A program made the translations under genes and the position numbers. From Mycobacteroides sp. LB1 (GTDB lineage: Bacteria > Actinomycetota > Actinomycetes > Mycobacteriales > Mycobacteriaceae), in assembly GCF_013449725.1 (NCBI RefSeq), contig NZ_JACCFF010000006.1, forward strand, positions 186,001 to 250,000: a stretch of DNA of 64,000 nucleotides. The letters run 5' to 3'. The notes below the pieces were generated by a model, which saw nothing but the letters and a program-made list of their open reading frames with translations, was not told the origin of the DNA and ran no database searches. This document shows, piece after piece, positions 8,510 through 17,586 of the stretch; positions within the stretch are counted from its first letter, which is position 1; the number at the start of each line of letters is the position of its first letter.

Positions 8510-9346
8510 ATGCCGGTTGTAGTGGTGACGGATTCAGGGGCGCGACTGCAACCGCAAGACGTCGAGATGCTGGGCATCCGACTGGTGCCATTGCACGTGC
8601 TGACCGGCGATCTGGATCTGCGCGATGGCGTGGATCCCATTCCTGCTTCGGTGTATGAGAAGGGTCGCGCCACCACCGCAGGCGCGTCGCCTGCCGAGCT
8701 GGCCGAGGCTTACCAACGGGCCCTCATCGACAGCTGCGGCGACGGTGTGGTCGCGGTGCATCTGTCGGGACGGTTGTCGAGCACATTCGAGGCCGCCGAG
8801 CAGGCGGCCCGCGAATGCGGTGAGCAGATACGAGTGATTGATTCGCGGTCGGCGGCGATGGGCAGTGGTTTCGTCGCGCTGGCCGCGGCACGGGCCGCGG
8901 CCGCCGGCGCCGATCTGGGTGCGGCGTACCAGGCCGCACGGGATGCGGTGGGGCGCAGTCGATGTGTCATGGTGGTACACAAGCTGGACCATCTGCGGCG
9001 CAGCGGACGAATCAGTGCAACCTCGTCCTGGCTCGGTACCGCATTGGCCCTCAAGCCAGTGCTACAGATCGACGATGATGGCAAACTTGTTCTCGCGCAG
9101 CGTGTTCGTACCGCCACCAAGGCAATCGGGGCGATGGTCGACAACATTGTTGAATTCGTGGGTGAGCGTCGTGTCTCGGTGACCATCCATCACGTCGATA
9201 ACGCCGAAACTGCCGAGAAGGTGAACGAGCTTGTGTGTTCCCGGTTGATCACCGCTCATGATCCGGTGATCTCGGAGATGGGTCCGGTGCTGGCGGTGCA
9301 TGTGGGTCCCGGTGCCGTCGGGGTATGTGCCGAGCCCGTGGACTGA
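8510..9346 (+). CDS. DegV family fatty-acid-binding protein
   Basis: A 278-residue DegV/FakB-like protein. The N-terminus (PVVVVTDSGARLQPQ) and the middle LSGRLSSTFEAAEQAA segment are typical of this family, which binds a fatty acid in a cytoplasmic pocket and in Firmicutes presents it to a fatty-acid kinase. No kinase (FakA-like DhaK protein) is nearby, so the role here is open. It closes the nadD-rsfS-gpgP-octT-degV run. In M. tuberculosis the next gene is eis; here only a 94-base gap precedes comEA. Confidence 0.85.
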   Translation: MPVVVVTDSGARLQPQDVEMLGIRLVPLHVLTGDLDLRDGVDPIPASVYEKGRATTAGASPAELAEAYQRALIDSCGDGVVAVHLSGRLSSTFEAAEQAARECGEQIRVIDSRSAAMGSGFVALAAARAAAAGADLGAAYQAARDAVGRSRCVMVVHKLDHLRRSGRISATSSWLGTALALKPVLQIDDDGKLVLAQRVRTATKAIGAMVDNIVEFVGERRVSVTIHHVDNAETAEKVNELVCSRLITAHDPVISEMGPVLAVHVGPGAVGVCAEPVD

Positions 9347-9428
9347 CGTACGGCGTCCGCGGTTCTCCACAGATCAGAATTGATCCACAGTTTCCGTTCG
9401 TCCGCTGGTGGGACGGTCCGATGCTTTC

Positions 9429-9434
9429 TAGCGT
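9429..9434 (+). promoter_or_regulatory. Predicted -10 box of a leaderless comEA promoter
   Basis: TAGCGT (TAnnnT) ends six bases before the comEA ATG at 9441, predicting a leaderless transcript. The preceding gap also holds two TCCACAG words (9367-9373 and 9384-9390) that loosely resemble DnaA boxes; neither is a full match. Confidence 0.45.
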
Positions 9435-9440
9435 CGAGAC

Positions 9441-10241
9441 ATGGAATCCGAGCTGCTGCACCGACGCCTGGCTCCGGCCGGTCGCGAGCTTGATGACGAT
9501 GATGATGATGACGTCGTGGGGACGACGGCTGGGTTGGAGTCGGAATCAGCGTTGCGCTGGCTCCCGGATTCACTGACGACGGGCGGTGCGCGCGGCTGGC
9601 TGGAGTCCATCCGCACCGATCCTGGTCGTGCCGGCATAGTCGCGCTGGGCGCGGTCGGTGTGTTGGCGGTACTGGTCACTGTCTTCACGGTGATGCGTCA
9701 GCCGCCGCCTCCGGTGAGTGCGAACCTCCCTCCGGTGCAACCTGCTTCGTCGAGCTCGGTATCCGCGCCAAGTTCACTGGTCATCAGTGTGGTCGGACTG
9801 GTCAAGCGGCCCGGGCTGGTCACATTGTCCGGTGGCGCCCGCGTCGCCGACGCGGTGACCGCGGCCGGGGGAGCCGCGGACGGCGCCGATGTGGTCACGC
9901 TGAACATGGCTCGACCGGTGGTCGATGGCGATCAGATAGTGGTCGGTCTGGCTCCGGCGCCGGGACAGCCGGTCGGGATGGCGAGCTCGATTATCGCTGC
10001 CGGGCTGGCGTCGACCGGTAGTCCCGCCCCCAAGGAGACGGTTCAGTCGGGTCGGGTAAACCTCAACACCGCAATAGAATCCGAGCTCGATGCGCTACCC
10101 GGTGTGGGGCCGGTTATGGCGGCGTCAATAGTGCGGTGGCGATCCGAACATGGGAAGTTCACCAGCATCGACCAGCTGTCGGAGGTGGACGGAATCGGTC
10201 CCGCGCGGCTGGATAAGCTGCGAGCTTTTGTCGTGCTGTGA
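9441..10241 (+). CDS. comEA: ComEA-like membrane-anchored DNA-binding protein
   Basis: A 266-residue protein: an acidic N-terminus with seven consecutive Asp (residues 18-24), one transmembrane helix (about 65-85), a Pro/Ser-rich linker, an SLBB domain (about 115-175, ISVVGLVKRPGLVTL) and C-terminal helix-hairpin-helix repeats (about 203-266, GRVNLNTAIESELDALPGVGP). This is the ComEA architecture, a double-stranded DNA receptor outside the membrane. It overlaps the comEC GTG by four bases. Natural competence is not established in most mycobacteria, so DNA uptake as the role is inferred. Confidence 0.88.
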   Translation: MESELLHRRLAPAGRELDDDDDDDVVGTTAGLESESALRWLPDSLTTGGARGWLESIRTDPGRAGIVALGAVGVLAVLVTVFTVMRQPPPPVSANLPPVQPASSSSVSAPSSLVISVVGLVKRPGLVTLSGGARVADAVTAAGGAADGADVVTLNMARPVVDGDQIVVGLAPAPGQPVGMASSIIAAGLASTGSPAPKETVQSGRVNLNTAIESELDALPGVGPVMAASIVRWRSEHGKFTSIDQLSEVDGIGPARLDKLRAFVVL

Positions 10242-11773
10242 CGCGTGCCCGCTCCGTGCATTCGGCCGGCGCCGACGAGCCTCTCCTGGATCTGCGACTA
10301 GTGCCGCCCGCGCTCGCCGCCTGGGCGGCGACCGCCGCGGGAATCCTGTGGCCGGTCGGCTATGTCACCGCAACAGTGCTAGGGATCGGAGCACTTGCGG
10401 TGCAGCTGCTTCGCGGGCGGCTGGCCAAGGGCGTGGTCACCATGGCGCTAGCGGTCCTCATTGCCGGTATTGGATTCTCGGTGGCAGCGGCGATGAGATA
10501 CCACGGGGTGCGCAATCACCCATTGGGATCTCTTGTTGGAAAAGTCGTTACGGTGCATCTACGGGTGACCGACGACCCGCGGACCATCACCGGTGGCCGC
10601 GCGATGGTGCGCGCAGATCTCGTCTCGATGGGCGAGCCGGCGCAGCCGAGCGCCGGCCCGGTGGTGGTCTTCGGGTCATCGTCGTTACTCAGCGCGGTCG
10701 CCGTCGGTGACACGTTTCAGTTGCGCGCGGCGGTCACGCGCTCCCGACGGCATGATCTGACTGTCGCCACACTAGCGGCGACCGGAGACCCCCGGGTGAT
10801 CGGTGGCTCGCCAATTCATGGCACGGCCAACAGCATTCGGAATCGATTTGTCGATATTGCGCGAAGTGTGCTGCCCGCTGATCAGGCCGCGCTGTTGCCG
10901 GCGCTGGTCCTCGGCGACACCAGTGCGCTCGATGCGGGCACCATCGGGATGTTTCGGACATCGGGGCTCGCTCACCTGATGGCGGTTTCGGGAGCCAACG
11001 TGTCGATCGTGTGTGGTGCGATACTGCTGCTGGGGCGGCTGATCGGACCGCGGGCCGCGGTGGTGTTGGCGGCGCTGGTCCTCGTCGGCTTCGTCATCCT
11101 CGTCAGACCTTCCCCGAGCGTGCTGAGAGCTGCGGTGATGGGTGCGATCGGCCTGCTTGGCGTGCTGACCGCGCGTCGCCGGCAAGCCGTACCTGCCTTG
11201 GCGGCAACGATTTTGGTGCTGCTGGCAGTGTCACCAGGTCTTGCCGTTGATATCGGTTTTACGCTGTCCGTGGTTGCCACCGCCGCGCTGGTGGTGTTGG
11301 CGCCGCGGTGGTCGGCGCACCTGACCTCGCGGGGCTGGCCCAAGCCGGTCGCTGACGCGTTATGCATTGCCGTGGCAGCCCAGTTGGTGACCGCGCCGCT
11401 GATCGCCGCGATCTCAGGGAGCGTCAGTGTGGCGTCCGTTGCCGCCAATTTGGTTGCGGGCCTGGTCATCGCGCCGATTACCATCCTGGGCACCGCGGCA
11501 GCGGGGCTTGCCGTCATCTCCCCGGTGGCCGCGGGTCTCCTCGTGAGGTTCTGCGGCCCGGAACTATGGTGGCTGCTGCGAGCCGCGGACTACTCGTCTG
11601 CGGGCGGATCGACCGCAATCCCGGTGCCATCGGGCGCGATCGGTTTCGTCGTTATCGCTGTCACGGTTGGAATTTCGGTGTGGCTATGGCGTCGACGGTG
11701 GTTCCGCTGGGTGGGGTGGTGCGGCGCGCTGTGCGTACTCGCGTTGATAGTGTCGGCAAGACTGGTGAGCTAG
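10238..11773 (+). CDS. comEC: ComEC/Rec2-type DNA transport channel protein
   Basis: A 511-residue polytopic membrane protein. It has N-terminal helices, an OB-fold-like extracellular segment (about residues 90-190), then the Competence domain core (ALLPALVLGDTSAL, HLMAVSGANVSIV) and many hydrophobic helices. It lacks the C-terminal metallo-beta-lactamase domain of Bacillus ComEC, as does the similarly sized M. tuberculosis counterpart, so this is not a truncation. Its GTG start lies inside the comEA stop. Together they form a putative DNA-import module. Confidence 0.88.
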   Translation: MTRARSVHSAGADEPLLDLRLVPPALAAWAATAAGILWPVGYVTATVLGIGALAVQLLRGRLAKGVVTMALAVLIAGIGFSVAAAMRYHGVRNHPLGSLVGKVVTVHLRVTDDPRTITGGRAMVRADLVSMGEPAQPSAGPVVVFGSSSLLSAVAVGDTFQLRAAVTRSRRHDLTVATLAATGDPRVIGGSPIHGTANSIRNRFVDIARSVLPADQAALLPALVLGDTSALDAGTIGMFRTSGLAHLMAVSGANVSIVCGAILLLGRLIGPRAAVVLAALVLVGFVILVRPSPSVLRAAVMGAIGLLGVLTARRRQAVPALAATILVLLAVSPGLAVDIGFTLSVVATAALVVLAPRWSAHLTSRGWPKPVADALCIAVAAQLVTAPLIAAISGSVSVASVAANLVAGLVIAPITILGTAAAGLAVISPVAAGLLVRFCGPELWWLLRAADYSSAGGSTAIPVPSGAIGFVVIAVTVGISVWLWRRRWFRWVGWCGALCVLALIVSARLVS

Positions 11774-11865
11774 ACGGCGACGCTTCCACTTGCCAATGTT
11801 GGGTCCGTTCCGGTCATTCGATGAGGTCGTCCAGGTTCGTGTCGCTCGTAGTCGGGCACCGCGGA

Positions 11866-13281
11866 CTATGCCGCGGAAACGGCGAGTTCGAGGCGAGGTG
11901 CCTCCGCCGCTACCTTGTGTCGTCGCCAACTATGAGCGGCAACCCGGAGCAGGAATGCGGGTCGTCGCATCAGCGATGGTGAGTCGTGCAGGTGGTTGAC
12001 GCGGAGGATCGTTTCGGTGATTCGAATGTCGTTCTGCGCCGCGGCCATCATCTTGCCCGCCCACCACGTCGTCAGTCTCCAGGAGACCCGTTGTCCGAGG
12101 CGGGCGTTCGCGGGCGGTGCGGTGAACAGGGGAGCTGCCATCTTGTTCTGCTGCCACACCACGTTGATGCGTTTGGCGACGGCGCCGAAGTACCGGTGGG
12201 CGAGCCCGGCATCACCTTCGTCGAGGCAGTCCCGCAACACAACCGCCTCGACGATGGCCATCGTCATCCCCTGGCCCTTGATGGGGTCCAGACTGCAGAT
12301 CGCGTCGCCGATCACCAGCAGACCCTCCGGGAATTCCTGCATCTGGTCGTAGCGCCGCCATACAGCGTCGCGATGCCGAAAGGTGTGCACGTCGCCTATC
12401 GGTACCGCGGACCGGATGGTGTCCAATAGTGTTTGGGGAACGAATTGTTCTGCGAATGACGTCATTTCGTGGAAGGTGGTGGGCGGTTCCTCCATATTGA
12501 ACTTGCCAAGGGTCATCATCACGGTGCCGTTCTCGCAACGGGCGATGGCTCCGCCATGCGGGTGTTCTGGTGCCGGGTTGAAGAAGGTCAGCTTGTCCAG
12601 GGCGATGTCATCGGAAACGTGCAAGAGCTGACTGGCGTACGTTACGGGCGATGCCATGCGGACCTCGGCAGGCCTTTCGCACCCGAGCCGATCCAAGAAG
12701 GTTTGAGTCCGTGGAGTCCGTCCGGTGGCGTCGACTACCAGGTCCGCGATGAGGGTTGTGACCAGATTCGTGGATCGCCGCGCTACGCGAACGCCGGTGA
12801 CGCGGTGCTCCTCGGTCATCGGCTCGATGACATCGTGTCCGTCGAGGAACCTGACATTGTCGATCAGTCGAACATGTTGTCGAACATGAGATTCCAGAAA
12901 GGGGCGGGTCGTGAGATAGAGCTTGAAAGTCTCTGGGTCACGGAACTTGTCTGATCGGTTGAACATCTCATGTGGCCCGATCAGAATCCTGACGCGCGAG
13001 AGGTCGCCCTCATCGCAGACAGTGGCTCCGTCCGCCCGGAGCTCTCCGAGAATTCCGGGGAACAGTTGTTCCAGCGCCTCGGTGCCTGAACTCATGAACA
13101 TGTGGATGTGCTGACCCTGTCGCACGCCGTTGCGTGGGGTGGCACCCGCGCCCAATTCGTCGCGCTCGACCACAGTCACCGATTCGTAAGACTCCGACAG
13201 CACCCTGGCTGCCAGTAGTCCGGCCATCCCAGCCCCGAGGACTACCGCGTGATCTCTGTGTTCCCGCTTTTCAGGTGTCAT
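11866..13281 (-). CDS. FAD-dependent oxidoreductase (monooxygenase / geranylgeranyl-reductase-like)
   Basis: A 471-residue flavoprotein: N-terminal dinucleotide-binding motif G-A-G-M-A-G (16-21), an acidic end of beta-2 (V-E-R), a D-A-T-G-R segment near 184-188, and the FAD-ribityl motif G-D (325-326) followed by S-L-D-P-I-K-G-Q-G-M. This is the group A hydroxylase/isoprenoid reductase fold; the substrate is unknown. A well-spaced AAAGGA precedes the ATG. It interrupts comEC-holA, which are neighbours in M. tuberculosis, so it is an insertion or a lineage-specific loss elsewhere. It is transcribed against its flanks, with its own AT-rich promoter region. Confidence 0.8.
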   Translation of the reverse strand: MTPEKREHRDHAVVLGAGMAGLLAARVLSESYESVTVVERDELGAGATPRNGVRQGQHIHMFMSSGTEALEQLFPGILGELRADGATVCDEGDLSRVRILIGPHEMFNRSDKFRDPETFKLYLTTRPFLESHVRQHVRLIDNVRFLDGHDVIEPMTEEHRVTGVRVARRSTNLVTTLIADLVVDATGRTPRTQTFLDRLGCERPAEVRMASPVTYASQLLHVSDDIALDKLTFFNPAPEHPHGGAIARCENGTVMMTLGKFNMEEPPTTFHEMTSFAEQFVPQTLLDTIRSAVPIGDVHTFRHRDAVWRRYDQMQEFPEGLLVIGDAICSLDPIKGQGMTMAIVEAVVLRDCLDEGDAGLAHRYFGAVAKRINVVWQQNKMAAPLFTAPPANARLGQRVSWRLTTWWAGKMMAAAQNDIRITETILRVNHLHDSPSLMRRPAFLLRVAAHSWRRHKVAAEAPRLELAVSAA

Positions 13282-13415
13282 CGCTGATCCTTTCGTCTCG
13301 ATGCACCCTACTCTTACTACTCTCTTAATTTCTTAGAAAAACCTTAGATTTGCATCTCTGAGACCTGTGCGGCTGGGCGCGCCAAGCTGTCTTCACCACG
13401 TGGGACGATCGTCGG
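13282..13415. promoter_or_regulatory. AT-rich divergent promoter region with two pairs of direct repeats
   Basis: Between the divergent FAD oxidoreductase and holA genes the base composition drops sharply. CTACTCT occurs at 13308-13314 and 13317-13323, and CTTAGA at 13332-13337 and 13343-13348 (11 bp apart, about one helical turn). Such phased repeats upstream of the oxidoreductase are candidate regulator sites. No regulator gene is adjacent. Confidence 0.4.
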
Positions 13416-14366
13416 GTGACCGAAGCGCTGCACCTGATCCTGGGAGACGAAGAACTACTGGTCGAGCGTGCGGTGACCTCGGTGCTCCATGCGGTCCGCG
13501 GCAAGGCGGGTGCTGATATCCCCGTCAACCGGCTGCGTGCGGGCCTGATCGACGTGGCGGAACTGGCCGAACTGCTGAGCCCCTCGCTGTTCTCCGACGA
13601 AAGGGTCATCGTCGTCGACGCCGCGGCCGAGGCGGGTAAGGACGCGGTGGTGCTCATCGAGCAGGCTGCCTCGGATCTGCCGCCGGGGACCTTTCTGCTC
13701 GTGCAGCATTCGGGTGGTGGCCGCGCGAAGGCATTGGCGACCACGCTGCAGAACCTCGGTGCCCGGGTGCACAACTGTGCGCGTATCGCTAAGGCCGCCG
13801 AACGGGCCGATTTCGTCCACAAGGAATTTCGTCGTCTCGGGCAGAAGGTCGATGCCGATGTGGTCGCCATCGTGATCGATGCCGTCGGCTCCGATATCCG
13901 CGAATTGGCGGCCGCGTGTTCGCAATTGGTATCCGATACCGACGGCAATGTCGACGAGGCCGCGGTGCGCCGCTACCACTCCGGACGTGCGGAGGTATCC
14001 GGATTCGATATCGCCGACAAGGCGGTGGTGGGGGATGTCGCCGGCTCGACGGAGGCGCTGCGCTGGGCGATGCAGCGGGGCGTTCCACATGTGTTGTTGG
14101 CCGATGCGCTCGCCGAGGCGGTACACACCATCGCGCGGGTGGGACCTATCAAACAGAACGCCTACGCGGCCGCATCCGAGCTGGGGATGCCACCCTGGCG
14201 TATCGAGAAGGCACAGAAACAGGCACGCCGGTGGTCGCGTGATGCGGTGGCCGAGGCGATGCGAGTGGTGGCCGCGCTCAACGCCGATGTGAAGGGTGCG
14301 GCAGCCGATGCCGACTACGCCCTGGAATCTGCGGTGCGGCGGGTGGCCGAATTGGTGAACACGTGA
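13416..14366 (+). CDS. holA: DNA polymerase III subunit delta
   Basis: A 316-residue clamp-loader subunit that opens the beta clamp during replication. The N-terminal domain (LHLILGDEELLVERA) and the C-terminal collar helices are typical, and the length fits the family. GTG 13416 is the first start giving the conserved N-terminus. It matches the order comEC-holA-rpsT of M. tuberculosis apart from the inserted flavoprotein, and converges on rpsT through a shared terminator. Confidence 0.9.
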   Translation: MTEALHLILGDEELLVERAVTSVLHAVRGKAGADIPVNRLRAGLIDVAELAELLSPSLFSDERVIVVDAAAEAGKDAVVLIEQAASDLPPGTFLLVQHSGGGRAKALATTLQNLGARVHNCARIAKAAERADFVHKEFRRLGQKVDADVVAIVIDAVGSDIRELAAACSQLVSDTDGNVDEAAVRRYHSGRAEVSGFDIADKAVVGDVAGSTEALRWAMQRGVPHVLLADALAEAVHTIARVGPIKQNAYAAASELGMPPWRIEKAQKQARRWSRDAVAEAMRVVAALNADVKGAAADADYALESAVRRVAELVNT

Positions 14367-14397
14367 TGCGCCGGGGATGAGCCTTAGGGCACGAAAA

Positions 14398-14433
14398 AAC
14401 GCCGAGTGTGCGCGTTAGCGCTCACTCGGCGTT
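14398..14433 (-). terminator. Intrinsic terminator of rpsT (possibly bidirectional)
   Basis: A perfect 11-bp stem, AACGCCGAGTG (14398-14408) with CACTCGGCGTT (14423-14433), 14-base loop. Read on the minus strand it is followed by four further T bases (six T in a row at the base), so it is a canonical terminator for rpsT. The same stem lies 31 bases after the holA stop and may also serve holA, without a T-tract on that side. Confidence 0.88.
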
Positions 14434-14450
14434 GATCGGAAAGAAAAGAA

Positions 14451-14711
14451 TCAGAGCTTGTTCAGGGCCAGGGCCAGCGCCGACTTCTTGTTGGCGGCCT
14501 GGTTCTTGTGGATGACGCCCTTGGTGACGGCCTTGTCCAGCTTGCGGCTGGTCGCCACGAGCAGTTCGCCCGCCTTGTCCTTGTCACCCTCGGCGACAGC
14601 CGCGCGGAAACCGCGGACGGCCGTGCGTAGGGACGACTTGGTCGCCTGGTTGCGCAACCGAGCACGCTCGTTGGTGAGGATGCGCTTTTCCTGCGACTTG
14701 ATATTGGCCAC
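14451..14711 (-). CDS. rpsT: 30S ribosomal protein S20
   Basis: An 86-residue, Lys/Arg/Ala-rich protein beginning M-A-N-I-K-S-Q-E-K-R, the hallmark of S20, which binds 16S rRNA early in 30S assembly. It starts at GTG 14711 with GAAGGAACT upstream. It is a single-gene unit with its own terminator. The 215 bases on its 5' side hold its promoter and the leader of the divergent ATP-grasp operon; I see no other gene there. Confidence 0.95.
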   Translation of the reverse strand: MANIKSQEKRILTNERARLRNQATKSSLRTAVRGFRAAVAEGDKDKAGELLVATSRKLDKAVTKGVIHKNQAANKKSALALALNKL

Positions 14712-14926
14712 GCGTCAGTTCCTTCGTCAATCGTCTAGTTGGGCGGCGGGCCTCCAGATCGTTGGATCCAGGGCAGCTGATCAGCGCCGCAAGGGAAGAG
14801 ACTACCAGGCCACCGGCGGAACCTGAAACCGCAGGGATGCCGCCAACGGTCTGATGACCACCAGGTTGCCAGCAAGTATCGCCGATACGCGCGCTCGCCC
14901 TGCCGAATGCGCCGAATTGGTGCAGC

Positions 14927-16609
14927 ATGTTCGTGGTGAGCCCGCGAACAGTGATGCCGAACTCGGGGCGGCCGACACGTACGGCGTCATCTCCCCGGCT
15001 AACCCGGCGCGATGACCAGATCTTCGGCGGATACCGCGCACTGGTGTCGGAGAAGGGCGCCTACTCCAAGGCCTTCGACGAAATGTTCGACGCGGAGGGC
15101 AACGTGCGAGGTCCCTACAAGGGGATCTACGCCGAGCTTGCGCCCACCGACGCCGCCGACCTGGCCGCGCGTGCCGACGCGCTGGGCAGGGCATTCGTCG
15201 ATCAGGGCATCACCTTCTCGTTGTCCGGTCAGGAACGTCCGTTTCCGTTGGATCTGGTGCCGCGAGTCATCGCCGCCGCCGAGTGGTCGCGACTGGAGCG
15301 GGGTATCGCCCAGCGGGTCAAGGCGCTCGAGATGTACCTCGCCGATATCTACGGCGACCAGGAGATCCTGCGTGACGGGGTAATCCCACGTGCCTTGATC
15401 ACCTCCTGTGAGCACTTCCACCGGGAGGCCGTCGGGATCAACCCGCCCAACGGGGTACGCATCCATGTCGCGGGTATCGACCTGGTGCGCGATGCGCAGG
15501 GCACCTTCCGGGTGCTCGAGGACAATCTGCGGTCCCCGTCCGGGGTGTCGTACGTGATGGAGAACCGCCGCACCATGGCGCGCGTGTTCCCCGACCTGTT
15601 CACCTCGCACCGAGTGCGCGCGGTGGACGACTACGCCTCGCATCTGCTGCGGGCCCTGCGCAAATCGGCGGCCACCAACGAGGCCGATCCGACGGTTGTT
15701 GTCCTCACACCGGGTGTGGCCAACTCCGCGTACTTCGAACACTCGCTGCTGGCACGCCAAATGGGTGTCGAGCTCGTCGAAGGCCGAGACCTGTTCTGCC
15801 GCGACAACCAGGTCTACATGCGCACCACCGAAGGCGAGCTGCAGGTGGATGTCATCTACCGCCGCATCGACGACACCTACCTGGACCCCATGCAATTCCG
15901 GCCCGATTCGGTGCTGGGCGTCGCGGGGCTGCTCAACGCCGCGCGTGCCGGGAACGTCGTCATTTCGAGCGCCGTCGGCAATGGGGTAGGGGACGACAAA
16001 CTCGTTTACACCTATGTGCCGACGATCATCGAGTACTACCTCGGAGAGAAACCCATTGTGGCGAACGTGGATACCTACCGATGTTGGCTTGATGAGGAGC
16101 GCGAGGAAGTGCTTGATCGCATCGACGCGCTCGTCATTAAGCCCGTGGAGGGATCCGGCGGGTACGGCATCGTGTTCGGGCCGGATTCATCCGAGAAGGA
16201 ACGCGCCGCGATAGCCAAGAAGATCAGGGCCGATCCGCGCGGGTGGGTCGCACAGCCGGTGGTCCAGCTGTCCACGGTGCCCACGAAGATCGGCGATCAA
16301 CTGGTACCCCGGCACGTGGACCTGCGCCCGTTCGCGGTCAACGACGGTGATGACGTGTGGGTGCTGCCTGGAGGCCTCACCCGGGTGGCGCTGCCGGAGG
16401 GGTCGCTGGTGGTCAACTCCAGCCAGGGTGGCGGCTCCAAGGACACCTGGGTGCTGGCCTCGCGGGCATCCGTCGCCGACCGTGAGCTTTCGGGGGCTGA
16501 AGTGGTTCCCGAACTGCCGCAGGCGACGGAGGTTGAACAGGGCCCCGAGGCGGGTACCACGGGGCTGCAGGTGCAACAGCAACAACAACAGCAGCAGGTG
16601 ATGTCCTAA
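14927..16609 (+). CDS. Circularly permuted ATP-grasp protein (type 2)
   Basis: A 560-residue protein of the circularly permuted ATP-grasp family (DUF404/DUF407 class). Conserved stretches include DLVRDAQGTFRVLEDNLRSPSG and KPVEGSGGYGIVFGP, the latter an ATP-binding loop. Family members are predicted peptide ligases and sit, as here, in one operon with an alpha-E protein and a transglutaminase-like protein (Rv2411c-Rv2410c-Rv2409c order). The first ~25 residues are poorly conserved, so the true start may lie downstream. The C-terminus ends in eight consecutive Gln encoded by CAA/CAG repeats (16574-16597), an unusual tail. Confidence 0.82.
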   Translation: MFVVSPRTVMPNSGRPTRTASSPRLTRRDDQIFGGYRALVSEKGAYSKAFDEMFDAEGNVRGPYKGIYAELAPTDAADLAARADALGRAFVDQGITFSLSGQERPFPLDLVPRVIAAAEWSRLERGIAQRVKALEMYLADIYGDQEILRDGVIPRALITSCEHFHREAVGINPPNGVRIHVAGIDLVRDAQGTFRVLEDNLRSPSGVSYVMENRRTMARVFPDLFTSHRVRAVDDYASHLLRALRKSAATNEADPTVVVLTPGVANSAYFEHSLLARQMGVELVEGRDLFCRDNQVYMRTTEGELQVDVIYRRIDDTYLDPMQFRPDSVLGVAGLLNAARAGNVVISSAVGNGVGDDKLVYTYVPTIIEYYLGEKPIVANVDTYRCWLDEEREEVLDRIDALVIKPVEGSGGYGIVFGPDSSEKERAAIAKKIRADPRGWVAQPVVQLSTVPTKIGDQLVPRHVDLRPFAVNDGDDVWVLPGGLTRVALPEGSLVVNSSQGGGSKDTWVLASRASVADRELSGAEVVPELPQATEVEQGPEAGTTGLQVQQQQQQQQVMS

Positions 16610-17586
16610 TGCTGGCGCGAAACGCGGAGTCGCTCTATTGGATCGGCCGGTACGTCGAGCGTGCCGATGACACCGCGCGCATCCTCGATATCACGGTGCA
16701 TCAGCTGCTCGAGGACGCCAGCGTGGATCCCGACCACGCCTCCCGGGTGCTGCTGCGGGTGCTGGGCATCGATGCGCCGGACATCGAGCTCGATGTGTGG
16801 TCACTCACCGAGCTTGTTGCGTTCAGCCGGGGAGTGCAGGGCGGGTCGATCGTCGACTCCATCTCTGAAGCCCGCGAGAATGCCCGCGGCGCACGCGAAG
16901 TGACTTCTACCGAGATGTGGGAGTGTCTCAACACCACCTACAACGCGCTGGCGGATCGTGAGCGGGCGGCCCGCAGGCTCGGCCCGCACGAGTTCTTCAC
17001 CTATGTGGAGGGGCGTGCCGCCCAGTTCGCGGGGTTGGCCGACTCCACCTTGAGCCGTGATGACGGTTACCGATTCCTGGTGCTCGGTAGGTCCATTGAG
17101 CGCGTGGATATGACTGTGCGGCTGCTGCTTTCGCGTGTCGGCGACCGGGCCTCCTCGCCGGCCTGGGTGACGCTGCTGCGCAGCGCGGGCGCACACGACA
17201 CCTACCTGCGCACCTACCGCGGGGTGCTGGATGCCAATCGGGTTGTCGAGTTCATGCTGCTGGATCGGTTGTTCCCCCGATCGGTGTTCCATTCGTTGCG
17301 GCAGGCCGAGCTGAGCCTGGACGAGCTGGATCACCGACCGCACAGCCGAGTCGGTGCGCGTGCCGAGGCGCAACGGTTACTGGGCCGCGCCCGCAGCGAG
17401 CTGGAGTTCATGCGTCCCGGTGTGCTGCTGGAGGATCTGCCGACGCGGCTGGCCGGATTGCAACAAACCTGCCGAGATCTCGGTGAGGCGGTAGCGCTGC
17501 AGTACTTCCACGCCGCGCCATGGGTGGCGTGGAGCGATGCCGGTAACGATCAAGATCTGGAACCCATCGAGGAGGGGGAGCTCTGA
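16609..17586 (+). CDS. Alpha-E domain protein
   Basis: A 325-residue, almost entirely helical DUF403/alpha-E protein, starting M-L-A-R-N-A-E-S-L-Y-W-I-G-R-Y, the usual opening of the family. It is co-directional and overlaps the ATP-grasp stop by one base and the transglutaminase ATG by one base. The three genes form a conserved module proposed to make or modify a peptide; no product is known. Nothing in the sequence suggests a membrane location. Confidence 0.85.
   Translation: MLARNAESLYWIGRYVERADDTARILDITVHQLLEDASVDPDHASRVLLRVLGIDAPDIELDVWSLTELVAFSRGVQGGSIVDSISEARENARGAREVTSTEMWECLNTTYNALADRERAARRLGPHEFFTYVEGRAAQFAGLADSTLSRDDGYRFLVLGRSIERVDMTVRLLLSRVGDRASSPAWVTLLRSAGAHDTYLRTYRGVLDANRVVEFMLLDRLFPRSVFHSLRQAELSLDELDHRPHSRVGARAEAQRLLGRARSELEFMRPGVLLEDLPTRLAGLQQTCRDLGEAVALQYFHAAPWVAWSDAGNDQDLEPIEEGEL

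Noticed and set aside
9347..9440. DnaA-box cluster or origin-like element before comEA
   Set aside because: Only two partial TCCACAG matches; no further boxes or AT-rich unwinding stretch.
10238..11773. ComEC truncated by loss of the beta-lactamase domain
   Set aside because: The M. tuberculosis counterpart is about the same length, so this is the normal mycobacterial form.
14963..14975. Third copy of the CCGCCGACACGCC palindrome
   Set aside because: Only GCCGACACG is shared, inside coding sequence, without the opposite arm.
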